Origin: Macrotrachela quadricornifera
Taxonomy: Eukaryota > Rotifera > Eurotatoria > Philodinida > Philodinidae
Assembly: GCA_022393335.1 (NCBI GenBank)
Contig: JAJEKB010020941.1
Coordinates: 1-64,000 of the forward strand
Direction of reading: 5' to 3'
Length of the DNA stretch: 64,000 nt
This document shows positions 1-10,555 of the stretch, piece after piece (the stretch's first letter is position 1; each line of letters begins with the position of its first letter). The position numbers and the translations under genes were made by a program. The notes below the pieces were generated by a model. That model was not told the origin of the DNA, ran no database searches, and saw only the letters and a list, made by a program, of their open reading frames with translations.

Positions 1-929
1 CAATAATTATATCGATAAGAGAGTGTAGAAATGAATGATGGGCAAGACGTCACTCGATACCTAAGAGAAAAGAAAAGGGAATAATTATCTAACAAGCAAC
101 ACGTATATATGCTTATCTCAAATAAACAAAGAAGATAAGAAATTAAAAATGCACTAATATTAATCTTCTTTATTACCGCGCATCATTTTCGTTTGCGAAA
201 TAGCTTTCGTGATGTGTAAACTTCTTGTGTAGGATCATTATATGAAGTCATTACATCTTTTCGAGATGTACAAGTAAATTCATCAGCTTTATCAAAATCC
301 TTTCAGGATTTACGGTAAGCGGAACATGTTTAACTTGTCCAGATGATGATGAAAAGTTTTCAATTATGCTGGTAAGTCTTATGCATTTTACAATAGTTTT
401 TAGCAGAATTGATCAAATTTACCGTGATTTTGAGACTAGAAAACGTAATATTTCACTTGCACTTTTCAAAGAAGATATTAAGTTCAAATCGTGTATTTCA
501 ACTACGTACACTGGTCTCCTACCAATAAATAGTGATAGTATGACTGAATATTTAAAATTTATTTTCGGAGAAAGTCGAGCCTCGACAGTGTTGAATTTCT
601 GTAAAGTGGCTACAAGGTCCGCACTTTCTTCTAATAAAAGAACCCTCAATCAATCCAATGTACGGTTCTGAACAAGCTACTTCCAATCTCTTCCGTTGCT
701 CTCTACAGTACTGAGTTTTTGGACGGCGATGTTGTCAGAAAAGATTTAATCTGAGTGGCAATTTTAGCTTTCTACTGGGATAGAACGAAAAAAGCTTGTC
801 ATCCGAGCTCCGTTGGAACTAAAATGTGAAATTCACATATTCAAAAAAGCGTAATTCTTTTGAAAACGTACCACAATTACATTGACTTTCTTCAAATTGA
901 ATGAAATTTTCGGAGTTTGTACAACTTGT
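1..929. other. Gene-free stretch at window start
   Basis: I see no supportable gene here. An open frame of 101 codons at 366-671 on the plus strand, and its shadow on the minus strand, show no domain, signal peptide or compositional feature, and the apparent splice signals near 228-390 (for example GTAAGC at 317 and GTAAGT at 372) do not join frames without a stop. It could be the edge of a gene lying outside the window, but nothing here decides that. Confidence 0.3.
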
Positions 930-2045
930 AAACATAAGCATGGCTAAAGACTTAAAAAGTTTTAAAAACCATGCGAAGGTGTCCGAATAGGGGATACAAT
1001 TTGGGATCTTCCAGCCAAAATTCGATTTCTAGAAATTCCCCATTTTAAATGATAGAAAGCTGAAATTTTTAAAATAGATACTATTCAATGAGATGATCAT
1101 ATTATGAAGCGGAATTTTTTGCCCGACGTTTTCTTTGTATCAAAAAACTAGTCACAAAAATTGACTTTTTTGGATTTTTGGAAGCTAAATTTCTCTGACA
1201 AGAAACAAGCTTTAGTTAACGATTTCATATACATTAGAACCATATTTGAAAATACTATTCAGTTATAAAACTTGGAAGAATTTTAGATGGAAGATAACTG
1301 CCAAGATACGTAGTCTAGGAGGCCAACTTTAATTTCGCCTTAATTTGAGGCCAGTCCACTGGAAAAATGTAAGATTCTGATGAGAAGAGCAATATATATT
1401 CAGTCTACTTACATAGAAGTAACAAATAAATGATATTTTAACAGTGCTCCGACGTTTTTAGAATCGACTGATTTTTTAGTGGTATTTCTGCAGCGATATT
1501 TATAGAATTTTCAAACTCATTGGATATTGACGGGAGCATGTTTTCGTTATAGTCTATGCCAAGGCAATCTCAAACACAAAGTTCTTTCCTAGTGAGAATC
1601 CTTTATTTTTCCAGTAGGCTGCCCTCAAATTAAGGTAAAAGTGAAGATCGGTCCCCTAGAACTCCCTGTCTTGGCCGTTAGCTTCCATTTTAAATTCCTC
1701 GAAGTCTCATAACTGAATAGTACTTTCAAAGATGATTCTAATGTATATGAAATCGTTAATTAAAGCTTGTTTCTTGTCAGAGAAATTTGGCTTCCAAAAA
1801 GCCGCAAAAGTCAATTTTTGTGACTAGCTTTTTGATACAAAGAAAACATCGGACGAAAAAAATTCCGCTTAATAAAAAGATCATCTTATTGAATCGTATC
1901 TACTCGAAGAGTTTCAGCTTTGTATCATTTAAAATAGAGACATTTCAGAAATTCAATTTTGTCTGGAAGGCTCCACGTTTTATCTTCCATTCAGATCCCT
2001 TCGCAGGGTTTTTAAAATTTTTTGAAGCTTCAGCCATGTTTATCT
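930..2045. mobile_element. Foldback / long-TIR MITE, ~1.1 kb
   Basis: The segment around 930-1390 is repeated in inverted orientation at about 1600-2045. For example AAGCATGGCTAAAG near 937 answers the reverse complement of CTTCAGCCATGTTT near 2028, and TTTCTCTGACAAGAAAC at about 1190 answers GTTTCTTGTCAGAGAAA at about 1770. Arms are roughly 450 bp, diverged by small indels, around a spacer of about 200 bp that is unique. No transposase frame is present, so this is a non-autonomous foldback element. The 86-codon frame at 1787-2047 lies inside the right arm and is not a gene. Exact ends and target duplication could not be fixed. Confidence 0.8.
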
Positions 2046-3228
2046 GATATATGTGAAAGTTTTCAATTAATATCAATGACACTTCATCATGCTTAATCTT
2101 ATTCTTCTGTTTTAATTCTCATTTTGGATAATCCATACTCATTCATTATTCAGCAATGTCGTACTCAACTTTAGGTAAAATGAGTGTGATAAGTTTCTTG
2201 TTCGTGTATTAATGAAAATCAAGCACTGTTCGGTTCCTATGAGTTATTGGCATAGCCGACGTAGACACTGCTGGTTGTGCACACTTTCGCTGGACATTTT
2301 TGTCGAAAAAAAACGACGCATTTGCATGACATCTACTTAAGTGCATTTATTTTCATTTGCGTAGAATGAGTATGATGAAGAATCGAAAACTGATGTAGTT
2401 TCTTGAGTGTCAACACAATCGTTTTTTTTCGAACTTTCACATCAAAAAGAAATAGAAAAGAGTCAATACTCAGGTGAAGCGAAGCAGCGTATATGTTGAT
2501 AACGATGTGATGGTGTTGTGAGAGCTATTACAAAAGCATGTAGTCTGAAATATTGTTGGGCATAGTAACGGATAAAATGCTAATGAAAGATATGTGCAAA
2601 GAAATAAAGTACAGATAATGACAACTGAATAGACTCCACATCATATGAATTGTTTCAGCTGAAATTTTCTGAAATGAATCATTCTTACGAAGAATGCTTA
2701 TGATAACAATTTCTGTCCAATACCTTTTACTAGATCGAACTTCACTTTTTCTAGCCCATTAATCATATATCATTGGATATTTGAATTTGCGGCAAATTCA
2801 TTTAAAATAAAAAATAAGAATTTGAAGAAAATACTGTGATAGAGGTATAGAGCTTCAGAAAGCCTTTTCGGTACTGATCGTAACAGTTCAAATATCTCTA
2901 ATACATTTAACGTCTCAATACATCTAACACTCCTGTACTTCTCATACTGCTGTACCACTACATCTCTAATATCTCCATACCTCTAAAAGTTATGGTCTCA
3001 TAAAATAGTTAATATATTATGCGCTCCTAAATATTTTAGGCCATCGAAATTGCGTTAGTATTACGAAATACTCTTTTTGTTCTGAATTTCGCCGAGCTCT
3101 ACACTGTCATTTGAGCCTCATCGCTACTACTCTTGCAATCTTTTATTGTCCACACAAAAATAAGTCTGAGAGTAGCACAAATCATAAGAATTTATTGTGA
3201 CATACGATAAAAAGTGAGTTTATACAAA
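2046..3228. other. Gene-free stretch with a short pyrimidine-rich degenerate repeat
   Basis: No gene is supported. Between about 2890 and 2990 there is a degenerate run of units resembling ATCTCTAATAC/ATACCTCTAAAA with a spacing of roughly 18-20 bp; it is too decayed to name. The rest is unremarkable AT-rich sequence. Confidence 0.35.
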
Positions 3229-3730
3229 TTAAGCTTCACGCCAGCATAGATGGTTATTGGGGAATCTTGCATCAATGAATACATATATACAGGACCAACG
3301 GGGATCAGATAGTCTTCCACATTCCGACCAGATGAGTTCAATGTTAGACGTCAATGGAAGGCAAAAGGCATTATCCGACCACCAATAAGTTCCGATACTG
3401 ACTTGTTCAACAATATTGGTGCATTTAAGATTTGTACGGCACTGATCAAAATGCCATCGCCAAGTCAGATCAATATCTCGATTCGAACACACATAATTTG
3501 CTTGTGATGTACCGGTGTCATACATTCGAACACACCACCAACCACTCATCGGATAACCACTATTGTAGACAAATTGCAGACCGTTTTTTTCCACTCAAAA
3601 ATACATTTTTGGTGTTGTTACCTTCTATGAATGTTGCTGTCTCGAAACCACTGTTCGGTCGCAATACTGTCAGTGAACTAATTACTGTTGTTAGACAGAT
3701 CAGAAGAAGCAATGTCTGAAAGAGAGTCAT
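3229..3730 (-). pseudogene. Small secreted cysteine-rich protein, one apparent frameshift
   Basis: Reading leftward from the ATG at 3730, the first codons give a classic signal peptide (MTLFQTLLLLICLTTVIS) followed by a mature start near LTVLRPNSGF. The frame then meets a run of seven A residues at about 3586-3592; dropping one A would join it to the 121-codon frame that ends with TAA at 3229. The joined product would be about 159 residues with eight cysteines in the mature part (in WWC, YVC, DQC, LKC, AFC, SEC, WSC, HLC contexts) and many tryptophans, so a disulfide-bonded secreted protein is likely. A 28-nt intron (GTAAC..GAG) would also restore frame but is implausibly short. A TATA-like box lies 31 bp upstream. 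I do not recognise the family. It may be a gene with a homopolymer sequencing error or a recent pseudogene. Confidence 0.55.
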
Positions 3731-3760
3731 CGTGTTATAGTGAATATCTGATTCGCGGCA

Positions 3761-3768
3761 TATTTATA
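3761..3768 (-). promoter_or_regulatory. TATA box candidate for the secreted protein gene
   Basis: The minus strand reads TATAAATA, 31 bp upstream of the ATG at 3730. The spacing would imply a very short 5' leader. This is a motif match only. Confidence 0.4.
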
Positions 3769-4789
3769 ATCGGAATTATCCATCGCAATACTTCCATTTA
3801 TTGCGCATATAAATTTCATTTATTTTCTCTCAATATTGACAAAGAAGGATTGTTTTATAGTACTTTTTATCGTAGATATGCGCTATTTACTCAGGAAGTA
3901 ATTCCGCACAAAAAAATCAAAAACGACGAAATAATAACGATCTATTTCTTAATATAGAAAATTGATCTCAATAACAAATAGACTTATCCGCAACAAAGTC
4001 GAACAAACAGCGAAAGCATCTTCCACAGTTCAAGGACAGCTCTAGTTGGAATCCAGTCTAGCACCACGCGATTAGAAAATAAACAGAGCTTGTTTATTTA
4101 TAGTGGTGTGTAAAGATCAGGACCTATATGACATATATCATGAATCATACACGCTCCACCAGTTATATAAATGACGTATGCAATAAAGTAAAGAAAACAA
4201 CTCGATGACGTACTCTACTAATGATATCTCTCTGGCGGAAATAAATGACACACCTTGTTTTTTCGATTATTCCCCTCTACCATTGTTATTCAATCTTACA
4301 TTTATATTACAGATAGATCTTTGATAACTTGACTTACTCTGAAAATTTCAGCTTTATACGATGAGAATTTGTTGAGAAAAATACAAATATGTTTCATGCA
4401 CTCATGTAGCTATGTAAAGAAAATTCTATGTTCTTGCTAAAATTGTGTTTTGTGTACTTAAAAGGTGAGTACACTCTTGAATCGGTCAGTGTGTCCGGCT
4501 GTTTACACGATAACTATTCACAATTACATTCAATTGATCTGAATTTTTGTGCACAGACTTGTCTCATTAATATCTCGATCGAGTTCAAAGATGAGAATGA
4601 TCTGTCAAGAAATGACTGAGTTATCGAAAAAACTGTCATTATTTACCAGACCATCCCTGAGGAGGGTACAGAGATTTATTCAAAAAAAATTTTTTTTCTC
4701 ACAATTATTCCAAACATATATGAATCGACTCAGTTTTTCACGCTGATTTCGAATATGATATTAGTTTTGAATCAAATCGTAGTTTTTAA

Positions 4790-4983
4790 AGTGAAAGTTG
4801 CCTACACAGGGTCCGAAAATATACAAAATCTGCATCCTAATGCTAGTGTGCCTAAATATGTCTCTGGTGACTTGCGGTTTTGGACCGTTCTAGTTGAATG
4901 GTTTTGGGGCTACTAAAAAGAATTATCAAATGGAACAAAATCCGAGTTGGATAGCTATTTACATTGAGGGATTATTATGAAAA
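4790..4983. repeat. Dispersed repeat, copy 1 (second copy at 10355-10555)
   Basis: This segment is similar along its length to 10355-10555 in the same orientation: both contain ACAGGGTCC, CTGCATCCT/CTGTATCCT, GGTGAC..GCAGTTTT/GCGGTTTT, CTACTAAAAAGA, AGCTATTTACATTG and GATTATTATGAAAA. Divergence is considerable. The similarity stops where the Helitron-type end CTAGCTATACC begins at 4984. I do not know the parent element. Confidence 0.65.
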
Positions 4984-5140
4984 CTAGCTATACCCCGTGC
5001 AAATTGCATGGTTTTTTCGGTTGTGGACGAAATATGATTATCGCGTGTTGTGTAATTTAAGAGACGTGCACAAAATTCCATTAAAATTACCCAGGAAACA
5101 CCACGAGAAGGTGGGCTTGACTTGTCGTGTATATACCATA
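4984..5140 (-). mobile_element. Helitron-type 3' terminus, copy 1
   Basis: On the minus strand the sequence ends in a hairpin (CCATGCAATTTGCACGG, one G-T pair), then GGTATAG, then CTAG, followed by T. A short stable hairpin 7-12 nt before a terminal CTRR, inserted before T, is the known 3' end of Helitrons. The same 150 bp recurs at 40835-40985, where similarity begins at the same CTAG, so CTAG is a real element boundary. No Rep/helicase frame is nearby, so the copy is non-autonomous or truncated. The opposite end could not be found. Confidence 0.5.
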
Positions 5141-6230
5141 GGCCAATATTAGACTTCGACTATCATCCATATGAAACATAGGGTTGTTCGGGCCATATCA
5201 AGGACACATCTTGATGACCCCTAAATAGCCCGAACATATCCATGGTTCATGGGAATAATAGCAGAGAAAAATGCTTGCTGAAATCTGATTGGTCGAAAAT
5301 ATTGATCAATGGGGGAGGGACCAGACGTAACATTCGACATTATATATATATATATATAGATTATAAACTCATGCTAATTAAGTCAAAGCGTGGTAGAAGG
5401 TGTTGAGGATTATCTTGAAAAGTTAAAAGAGCTTCATAATGAGTATTGTTGTAATAAGTACAAAATCCTTATTTATTTATAAATAAATTTACCGTTTTCT
5501 GAAGAAAATAAACAAAAACTAAAGAAAGTCAAAGCAAGAATTATTATGTATAGTGAATAGTTTTTCTAATCAATAGTAATTTACAGACTCAGAACTTACC
5601 TAGACTAGATCAACTTAAAATTTTCAGATCCGGACCTGACGAGCTCTAGTCTACACATTCTTGGATAACTCATCTGCCTTATTCACTTTTCGAAGTAGAC
5701 ATAACTCTCGGATTTAAATCTGTGGTTTCCGCATTTATTTCTTATATTAATAATATCAAACTTTGACGCTTATATTAGACTTTTCCACCTTCGTTTCCAC
5801 TGTTACCAACGTTTGAGGATAGATTCATTCGCCAAACGCTTAAATGAGATGTATAGAAGTGGATTCATTCATTAAAGATTGATATTATTGAAAATAAAAA
5901 AAATCAATTTCAAGCAGAAAATAGCAAATTTCCTTTACACAACTACATGAGTGCATGAGATATAATTGTACTTTTCTCAACAAATTCCCATCGTATCAGG
6001 CTGAAATTTTCAGAGTAAGTCAAGTTATCAAAGATCTATCTGTGATGTAAATATGAGACCGAACGACTATGGTAGAGAGGAATAATCAAAAAATAAGGTG
6101 TCATTTATTTTTGCCAGGGGGTACTTACTAGTTCTACAAACTCGGAAAGTTTCATTCGGTTTTAAGAAGGCCAATGTAGTTGTAGTAGGTTTTCGAAAGA
6201 ATAACCCACAAGCCGGAGGCTATTTTACTG

Positions 6231-7541
6231 TAGGGATCGGCGGTTCCAAAAAAAATGGAACCGAGAACCGAATTTGAAACATTATTTTAGATGTCTTTGG
6301 AACCGGAACCGGTTTTCTCAAGTTTTTCAAAACCGGAACCGGAACCGGCTTTTTTCCATATGGTTATTAACCACAGAGGTGCAAAATCTTTCTCGGGTGT
6401 CCCCGCGTGGAGAAGGAGATTTTGAGAAAAAAGCTGTTCGAAAAGAAAATCTCATTCTCTTCATAACTAACTGTTACAGCATATAATTTATTCTTTTGAG
6501 ATTTTTACTTTACAGATTTGCTCTATTTTTGATCTTCCCAAGAACAAATACATTACTGCCGAAATATAATTTCTTCGTTATTCTTTTTTCCAGTTTTTTT
6601 CTACATCTTTTTATTGCTTGCTGAACTAGCCCATGGCTAAAGAAATCAATAGTAGGAATTTATCGAACATGAATAATTTCATTATGTGCTAGTTGTTTAT
6701 TTTATGTCGAATAACGTTGGTCTATAAGCGGCGGAAAAAATATCTTGAAGAAATTTTTCGAAAAATTTGGAGAGGGAGACAATTTTTGATTTTTTGGAAA
6801 CTTCTATATCTCTGACTAATTTCATCCTGTTTTTATTGATATATGTTCTAAAGAGTAATAGTAATGTAATAAAACGTTCCATTTGTTGAAAAAATGGAGG
6901 ATCTCTGGAAATCAACTGATCAGTTTTTCGCCGTTTCTGTACCCTTTCTCTCAGAGCTTTAGTTTTACACAAAACGGAGTAGAACAGCTGAAACATCATT
7001 TTTCCGAACCACCTTCAAGTTAAAAGAAAAAACTAATCCAATATTATCTTCAGATTCAATTGAGAGTCGGAAACAACTGATAGCAACAGCTTCAGCAAAA
7101 AGATTCAAACAGGTTGAACAGGACAACATGTGTATATATGATGATAATGATGTTACTCAAGGAGATAAAAAAGGGTGTCATTGACTCATTTCATCAGACG
7201 GTTGTAGCTAAACAATCATGTCTTGTACATATAGTATTGTTAAAAATTTTCTTACTGTTTTACTTTCACTTACACTTTTGAACAGTCTTTTTCTAATAAA
7301 TATTAATTTCATTTAAACTGAACAACTAGGGAACCAAAGCTTCCCGAATTAAACTACATTTTCTTTCATTTTTCTAGTGATTTAATGGCTGCGGTTCCAT
7401 GAAATATTTTACGAAGGAACCGGAAACGGTGTTTTTTCTATTCCTGCTAACCGGAACCGGTTTTTTTACAATTTTAGGAACCGGAACCGAACCGAACCAG
7501 AACCGGCGGTTCCGGTTCTTTTTTGGAACGGCCGATCCCTA
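6231..7541. mobile_element. hAT-family DNA transposon remnant, 1311 bp
   Basis: The left end is TAGGGATCGGCGGTTCC and the inverted right end is TAGGGATCGGCCGTTCC (16 of 17 match). They are flanked by 8-bp copies TTTTACTG and TTTTACAG, the 8-bp target duplication typical of hAT elements. Both subterminal regions carry many copies of GGAACCGGAACCGG in the two orientations, the usual hAT transposase binding arrays. The interior shows only short frames (70 codons at 6274-6486, 100 codons at 6697-6999 on minus) with no recognisable transposase motif, so the element looks non-autonomous or thoroughly decayed. Confidence 0.8.
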
Positions 7542-8349
7542 TTTTACAGTAACTTTTTAAATGTTATTATTAGTTTTATAGATACACGTTTGCAACGAAA
7601 CTTTAGGTGAACTACAAGGATTGAAAATCATAACAACTTATTATACCGCATCTGTCTGTAATAAAGAGTTGTCTATATTGGGAAGGATGAGGAGCCCTAA
7701 AAACTTCGACTTGAAACTTACACTTATTATTTTCTCCGAAAAACATACGTGAGTTCCACTAAATATAGGTGGACCATGGTCTCATCACCATTCACCATGT
7801 GGAAACACTTCGTACAATCCTTTTAAATCAAATCAAGAAATGATCAGAAATTTAGATAAATGTTATCAATTCGTATTTTGATTTTGCTATACTGTTGAGA
7901 TGTTTGGCAGAACCTTACGGAAATCGAGAAGCTGTATACGCATTATTTATCAGTTTAGGAATCAAATGGTTATTTTTGTGAAATTTCTGAAAAAAGAATG
8001 TTTTTTCCTATGAAGCAGGCCGATTGATTTGGATATCAACACATGAATGTTTTTTTCTATTTCTTGTGTCAACGCACAGTTCTCTGTCTAAAGGAAATCC
8101 AGTGTATAGTGACGTCTTAATGAGAGTTCATGGAAGTATATCAAAAAATTATTTACTTTTTTTCTTCATATGATGAAGTAAGGAACTGATGCATCCTAAA
8201 AACCTATTTTCTCTTCGAAAGTTCTGTTGTATCAACCTTTGAGAAGCCCCACAATATATATCGCTCTATTGGATGCACTCTCACTGGAATATTGACAAAT
8301 TAATTATGTCAGTCAAGTCTTTTTTCAGATCATACATTATATAAATTCA
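7542..8349. other. Intergenic region upstream of the RING-TRAF gene
   Basis: No gene is seen. Immediately before the start codon at 8350 lies TTTTTTCAG at about 8321-8329, which would serve as a 3' splice site for an intron in the 5' leader, and ATTATATAAA at about 8336, a possible TATA-like run. Neither can be confirmed from sequence alone. Confidence 0.3.
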
Positions 8350-9090
8350 ATGACAACTACCATCAATTACGAGTATACTAATGAAGCATCCATTGATCCC
8401 GAGCTCATATGTATGATTTGTAAAACGCCGTTCGATGATCCAATGTGTACTCCATGTGATCATACATTTTGTCGTAAATGCATCACAGAATGGATTGATA
8501 CGAGTAATGCAGGATGTCCTACGTGTCGTCTTCAGCTAGCATCGCCAGCGAGTTTTGCACAAGCCAGTCGTACTGTGCGCAATATGTTGGATCGTCTTCC
8601 AGTTAAGTGCGCGCTTTGTAAACAAGGAAAAATTCAGAGAAGCAACTTCGCTGAGCATATTAGCAAAAAATGTTCCAAGGTTGAAGTTTCTTGTCCATCG
8701 GCGGATATCCAATGTCCATGGAAGGGACCACGAGACCAACTGAATAAGCATGCAGCAATATGTATTTTTCAGCCTTTTCGTTCGACACTTAATGGTCTGA
8801 TGACTAAGAGCCAACAGCTGGAACATCAAATAAAGCAACAAGAAACTCAAATGAAACAACAAGACGCTCAAATAAAGCAACAAGAAGCACAAATAAAGAA
8901 ACAAGAAGCACAATTTAAACAACAAGAAGCTCAAATAAAGCAGCTAAATGGCCAAATAATAAGTTCCGTAGATCGATTATCCAGTAAGTAAATAAGAGCT
9001 CTTTGACATTTACTTTTACTTTAGAATAGGTCAACATTATGTGTTTAAAATGTTTCAGTAAACTTAGCAGTGAGAATAGCTCCTTTTTAA
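8350..9090 (+). CDS. RING finger / TRAF-type zinc finger / coiled-coil protein
   Basis: A C3HC4 RING occupies residues 21-59 (C21, C24, C36, H38, C41, C44, C56, C59; CMIC, CDHTFCRKC, CPTC). Two TRAF/SIAH-like zinc fingers follow (C87, C90, H103, C108; C115, C122, H134, C138). Residues about 154-205 form a coiled coil built of seven-residue repeats of the type KQQEAQI, copied about six times. RING proteins of this kind are E3 ubiquitin ligases acting in the cytosol, with zinc fingers and coil for oligomerisation and partner binding; the MATH/TRAF-C domain of true TRAFs is absent. The uninterrupted frame stops at 8991 (213 aa), but GTAAGT at 8984 is a consensus donor and TTTCAG at 9053-9058 an acceptor: removing this 75-nt intron gives the alternative end INLAVRIAPF with a stop at 9088-9090. 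Both ends are short, so function should not change. Confidence 0.8.
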
Positions 9091-10354
9091 TCGGCATTTT
9101 TGGACAGACCATTTTTATAGATTTTTCGTGTCAACTTCAGCATTGCCACGAAGTCTTGAAAACTGAAATGTCTCATGATCCTTTTTATATTCGACATACA
9201 ACATGTAGGAAACTTTTTAGATTCAGAGAAAAGAAATGCGGATTTTTTTTAAAAGTATATTGTACAATTTTTGGTTCGTGATAAGTTTCACACAGTAGAA
9301 CATTGACGGCGTTTTATAAAGTTGTTTGAAGATAAACGTATTATACAGGAGAATTTTTCAAAATAGATGATTTACTCTCAAGCATTGTGTATTTAAGGTT
9401 GATCTTTGTCAAAAAGATGACTTGATTATATCAGACAAAGTTTTGTTAAGTTCGATTGAGTCAATGAAACTGTGTAGAAAATAGAGTGAAAATAAATAAT
9501 CCACTGGAGTTCTGTGATCTTAAAAATACTTTTACAACATTAACATACAAAACAGAGTATTGGACTGACGAACAACATTGAAATATTCATCAAGAAGAAA
9601 ATACCTTTTATAATTGAATGAAATTCATAGATATAACCAAAATTTGGATTAATCTGGAATTTTGACTAGACACAAGCAGAGGCAAGTGTTCTAATTCTGA
9701 AACCTGACTCTGAAAAACATTGAATTTTCTCTTATTGAAAATGAAGTAGTTCTAATGTATTTTCATGCTTCAATGTGAATATGCACGAATAGATAGAATA
9801 ACAAATCAATGAATAAATGAAAACAAAAAATTTATTAAAAATTTATATTTTATTTTTTTTAATTTATTGTACATACGAAACAGTTGAAAAATGGCTGCGA
9901 AACTTTTAACCGAAAAGGAATTAAAAAACTTCTACATAAAAATCATGAATTTATAAGATTTGCTTAAAAAATAATTAATCAGCCTTGTATAGCCAAGGAA
10001 CTCTAAGTGTTGCAAATCAGACCACTATTACGTCGAATTAGTCAAACAGTAAGCAATCAAAAAAACGAAAAATCTGTCTAACTTTTGAACAGACAAATGC
10101 GTGTAGAAGCCTCGTATATTAGAACTATCTACCTGCAAAAAGTTTTAATGTTCTCAAATCTCATTGGGCGAGAGTTAGATTGTGAAAATATCTAATTGGC
10201 TGAAATTTTGGCCTCGAAAAACAATGCAAAGTAATGGCTTGTATATTTTATATGATCTTCTCTCTCTTCATCTCAAAAGATCATGTATATGTAATAGAGG
10301 AGTTTAAAATTCGGGAGAATTTATATGATACTACTTTTGAAATAAATCGGAGTT
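9091..10354. other. Gene-free AT-rich stretch
   Basis: I see no gene, hairpin of note or recognisable repeat in this stretch. Runs such as AATTTATTAAAAATTTATATT near 9830 are simple AT-rich sequence. Confidence 0.35.
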
Positions 10355-10555
10355 TTTTAATTGAAACTTGCATAAACAGGGTCCCAACAATGCACTAAAT
10401 CTGTATCCTGAGGCCAATAGGACTAAATGTCTCGGGTGACCAGCAGTTTTGGGTACTTCGTGATGCATGGTTTTGTCGCTACTAAAAAGAGTTTTCAAAT
10501 GAAAAAATCCGACATTCGACAGCTATTTACATTGGTAGATTATTATGAAAAAAGC
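10355..10555. repeat. Dispersed repeat, copy 2 (first copy at 4790-4983)
   Basis: Direct, diverged copy of 4790-4983; see shared blocks such as ACAGGGTCC, CTACTAAAAAGA, AGCTATTTACATTG and GATTATTATGAAAA. Here the copy is not followed by the Helitron-type CTAG end, showing that the two repeats are independent units. Confidence 0.65.

Larger units (their letters stand above)
4232..6117. mobile_element. Foldback element with CTGGC...GCCAG ends
   Basis: About 220 bp at 4232-4450 recurs inverted at about 5900-6117. Paired stretches include AAATAAATGACAC at 4240 with GTGTCATTTATTT at 6098, GATAGATCTTTGATAACTTG with its complement near 6025, and a CATGCACTCATGTAG stretch. The ends read CTGGCGGAAATAAATGACA and the inverse of CTGGCAAAAATAAATGACA. 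The interior of about 1.4 kb carries no convincing frame and contains a second repeat (the Helitron-type end at 4984). The small frames at 4428-4746 are not genes. Confidence 0.7.

Noticed and set aside
366..671. 101-codon plus-strand frame near the window start
   Set aside because: No domain or signal; splice-like motifs nearby do not connect into an open frame, and a minus-strand frame of similar size overlaps it.
1787..2047. 86-codon plus-strand frame
   Set aside because: Lies wholly within one arm of the 930-2045 inverted repeat.
3567..3594. 28-nt intron (GTAAC..GAG) in the secreted Cys-rich gene
   Set aside because: It restores frame but is far shorter than the 54-81 nt introns seen elsewhere; a one-base homopolymer error or mutation is simpler.
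5340..5360. (AT)n run
   Set aside because: Short simple-sequence repeat with no further structure.
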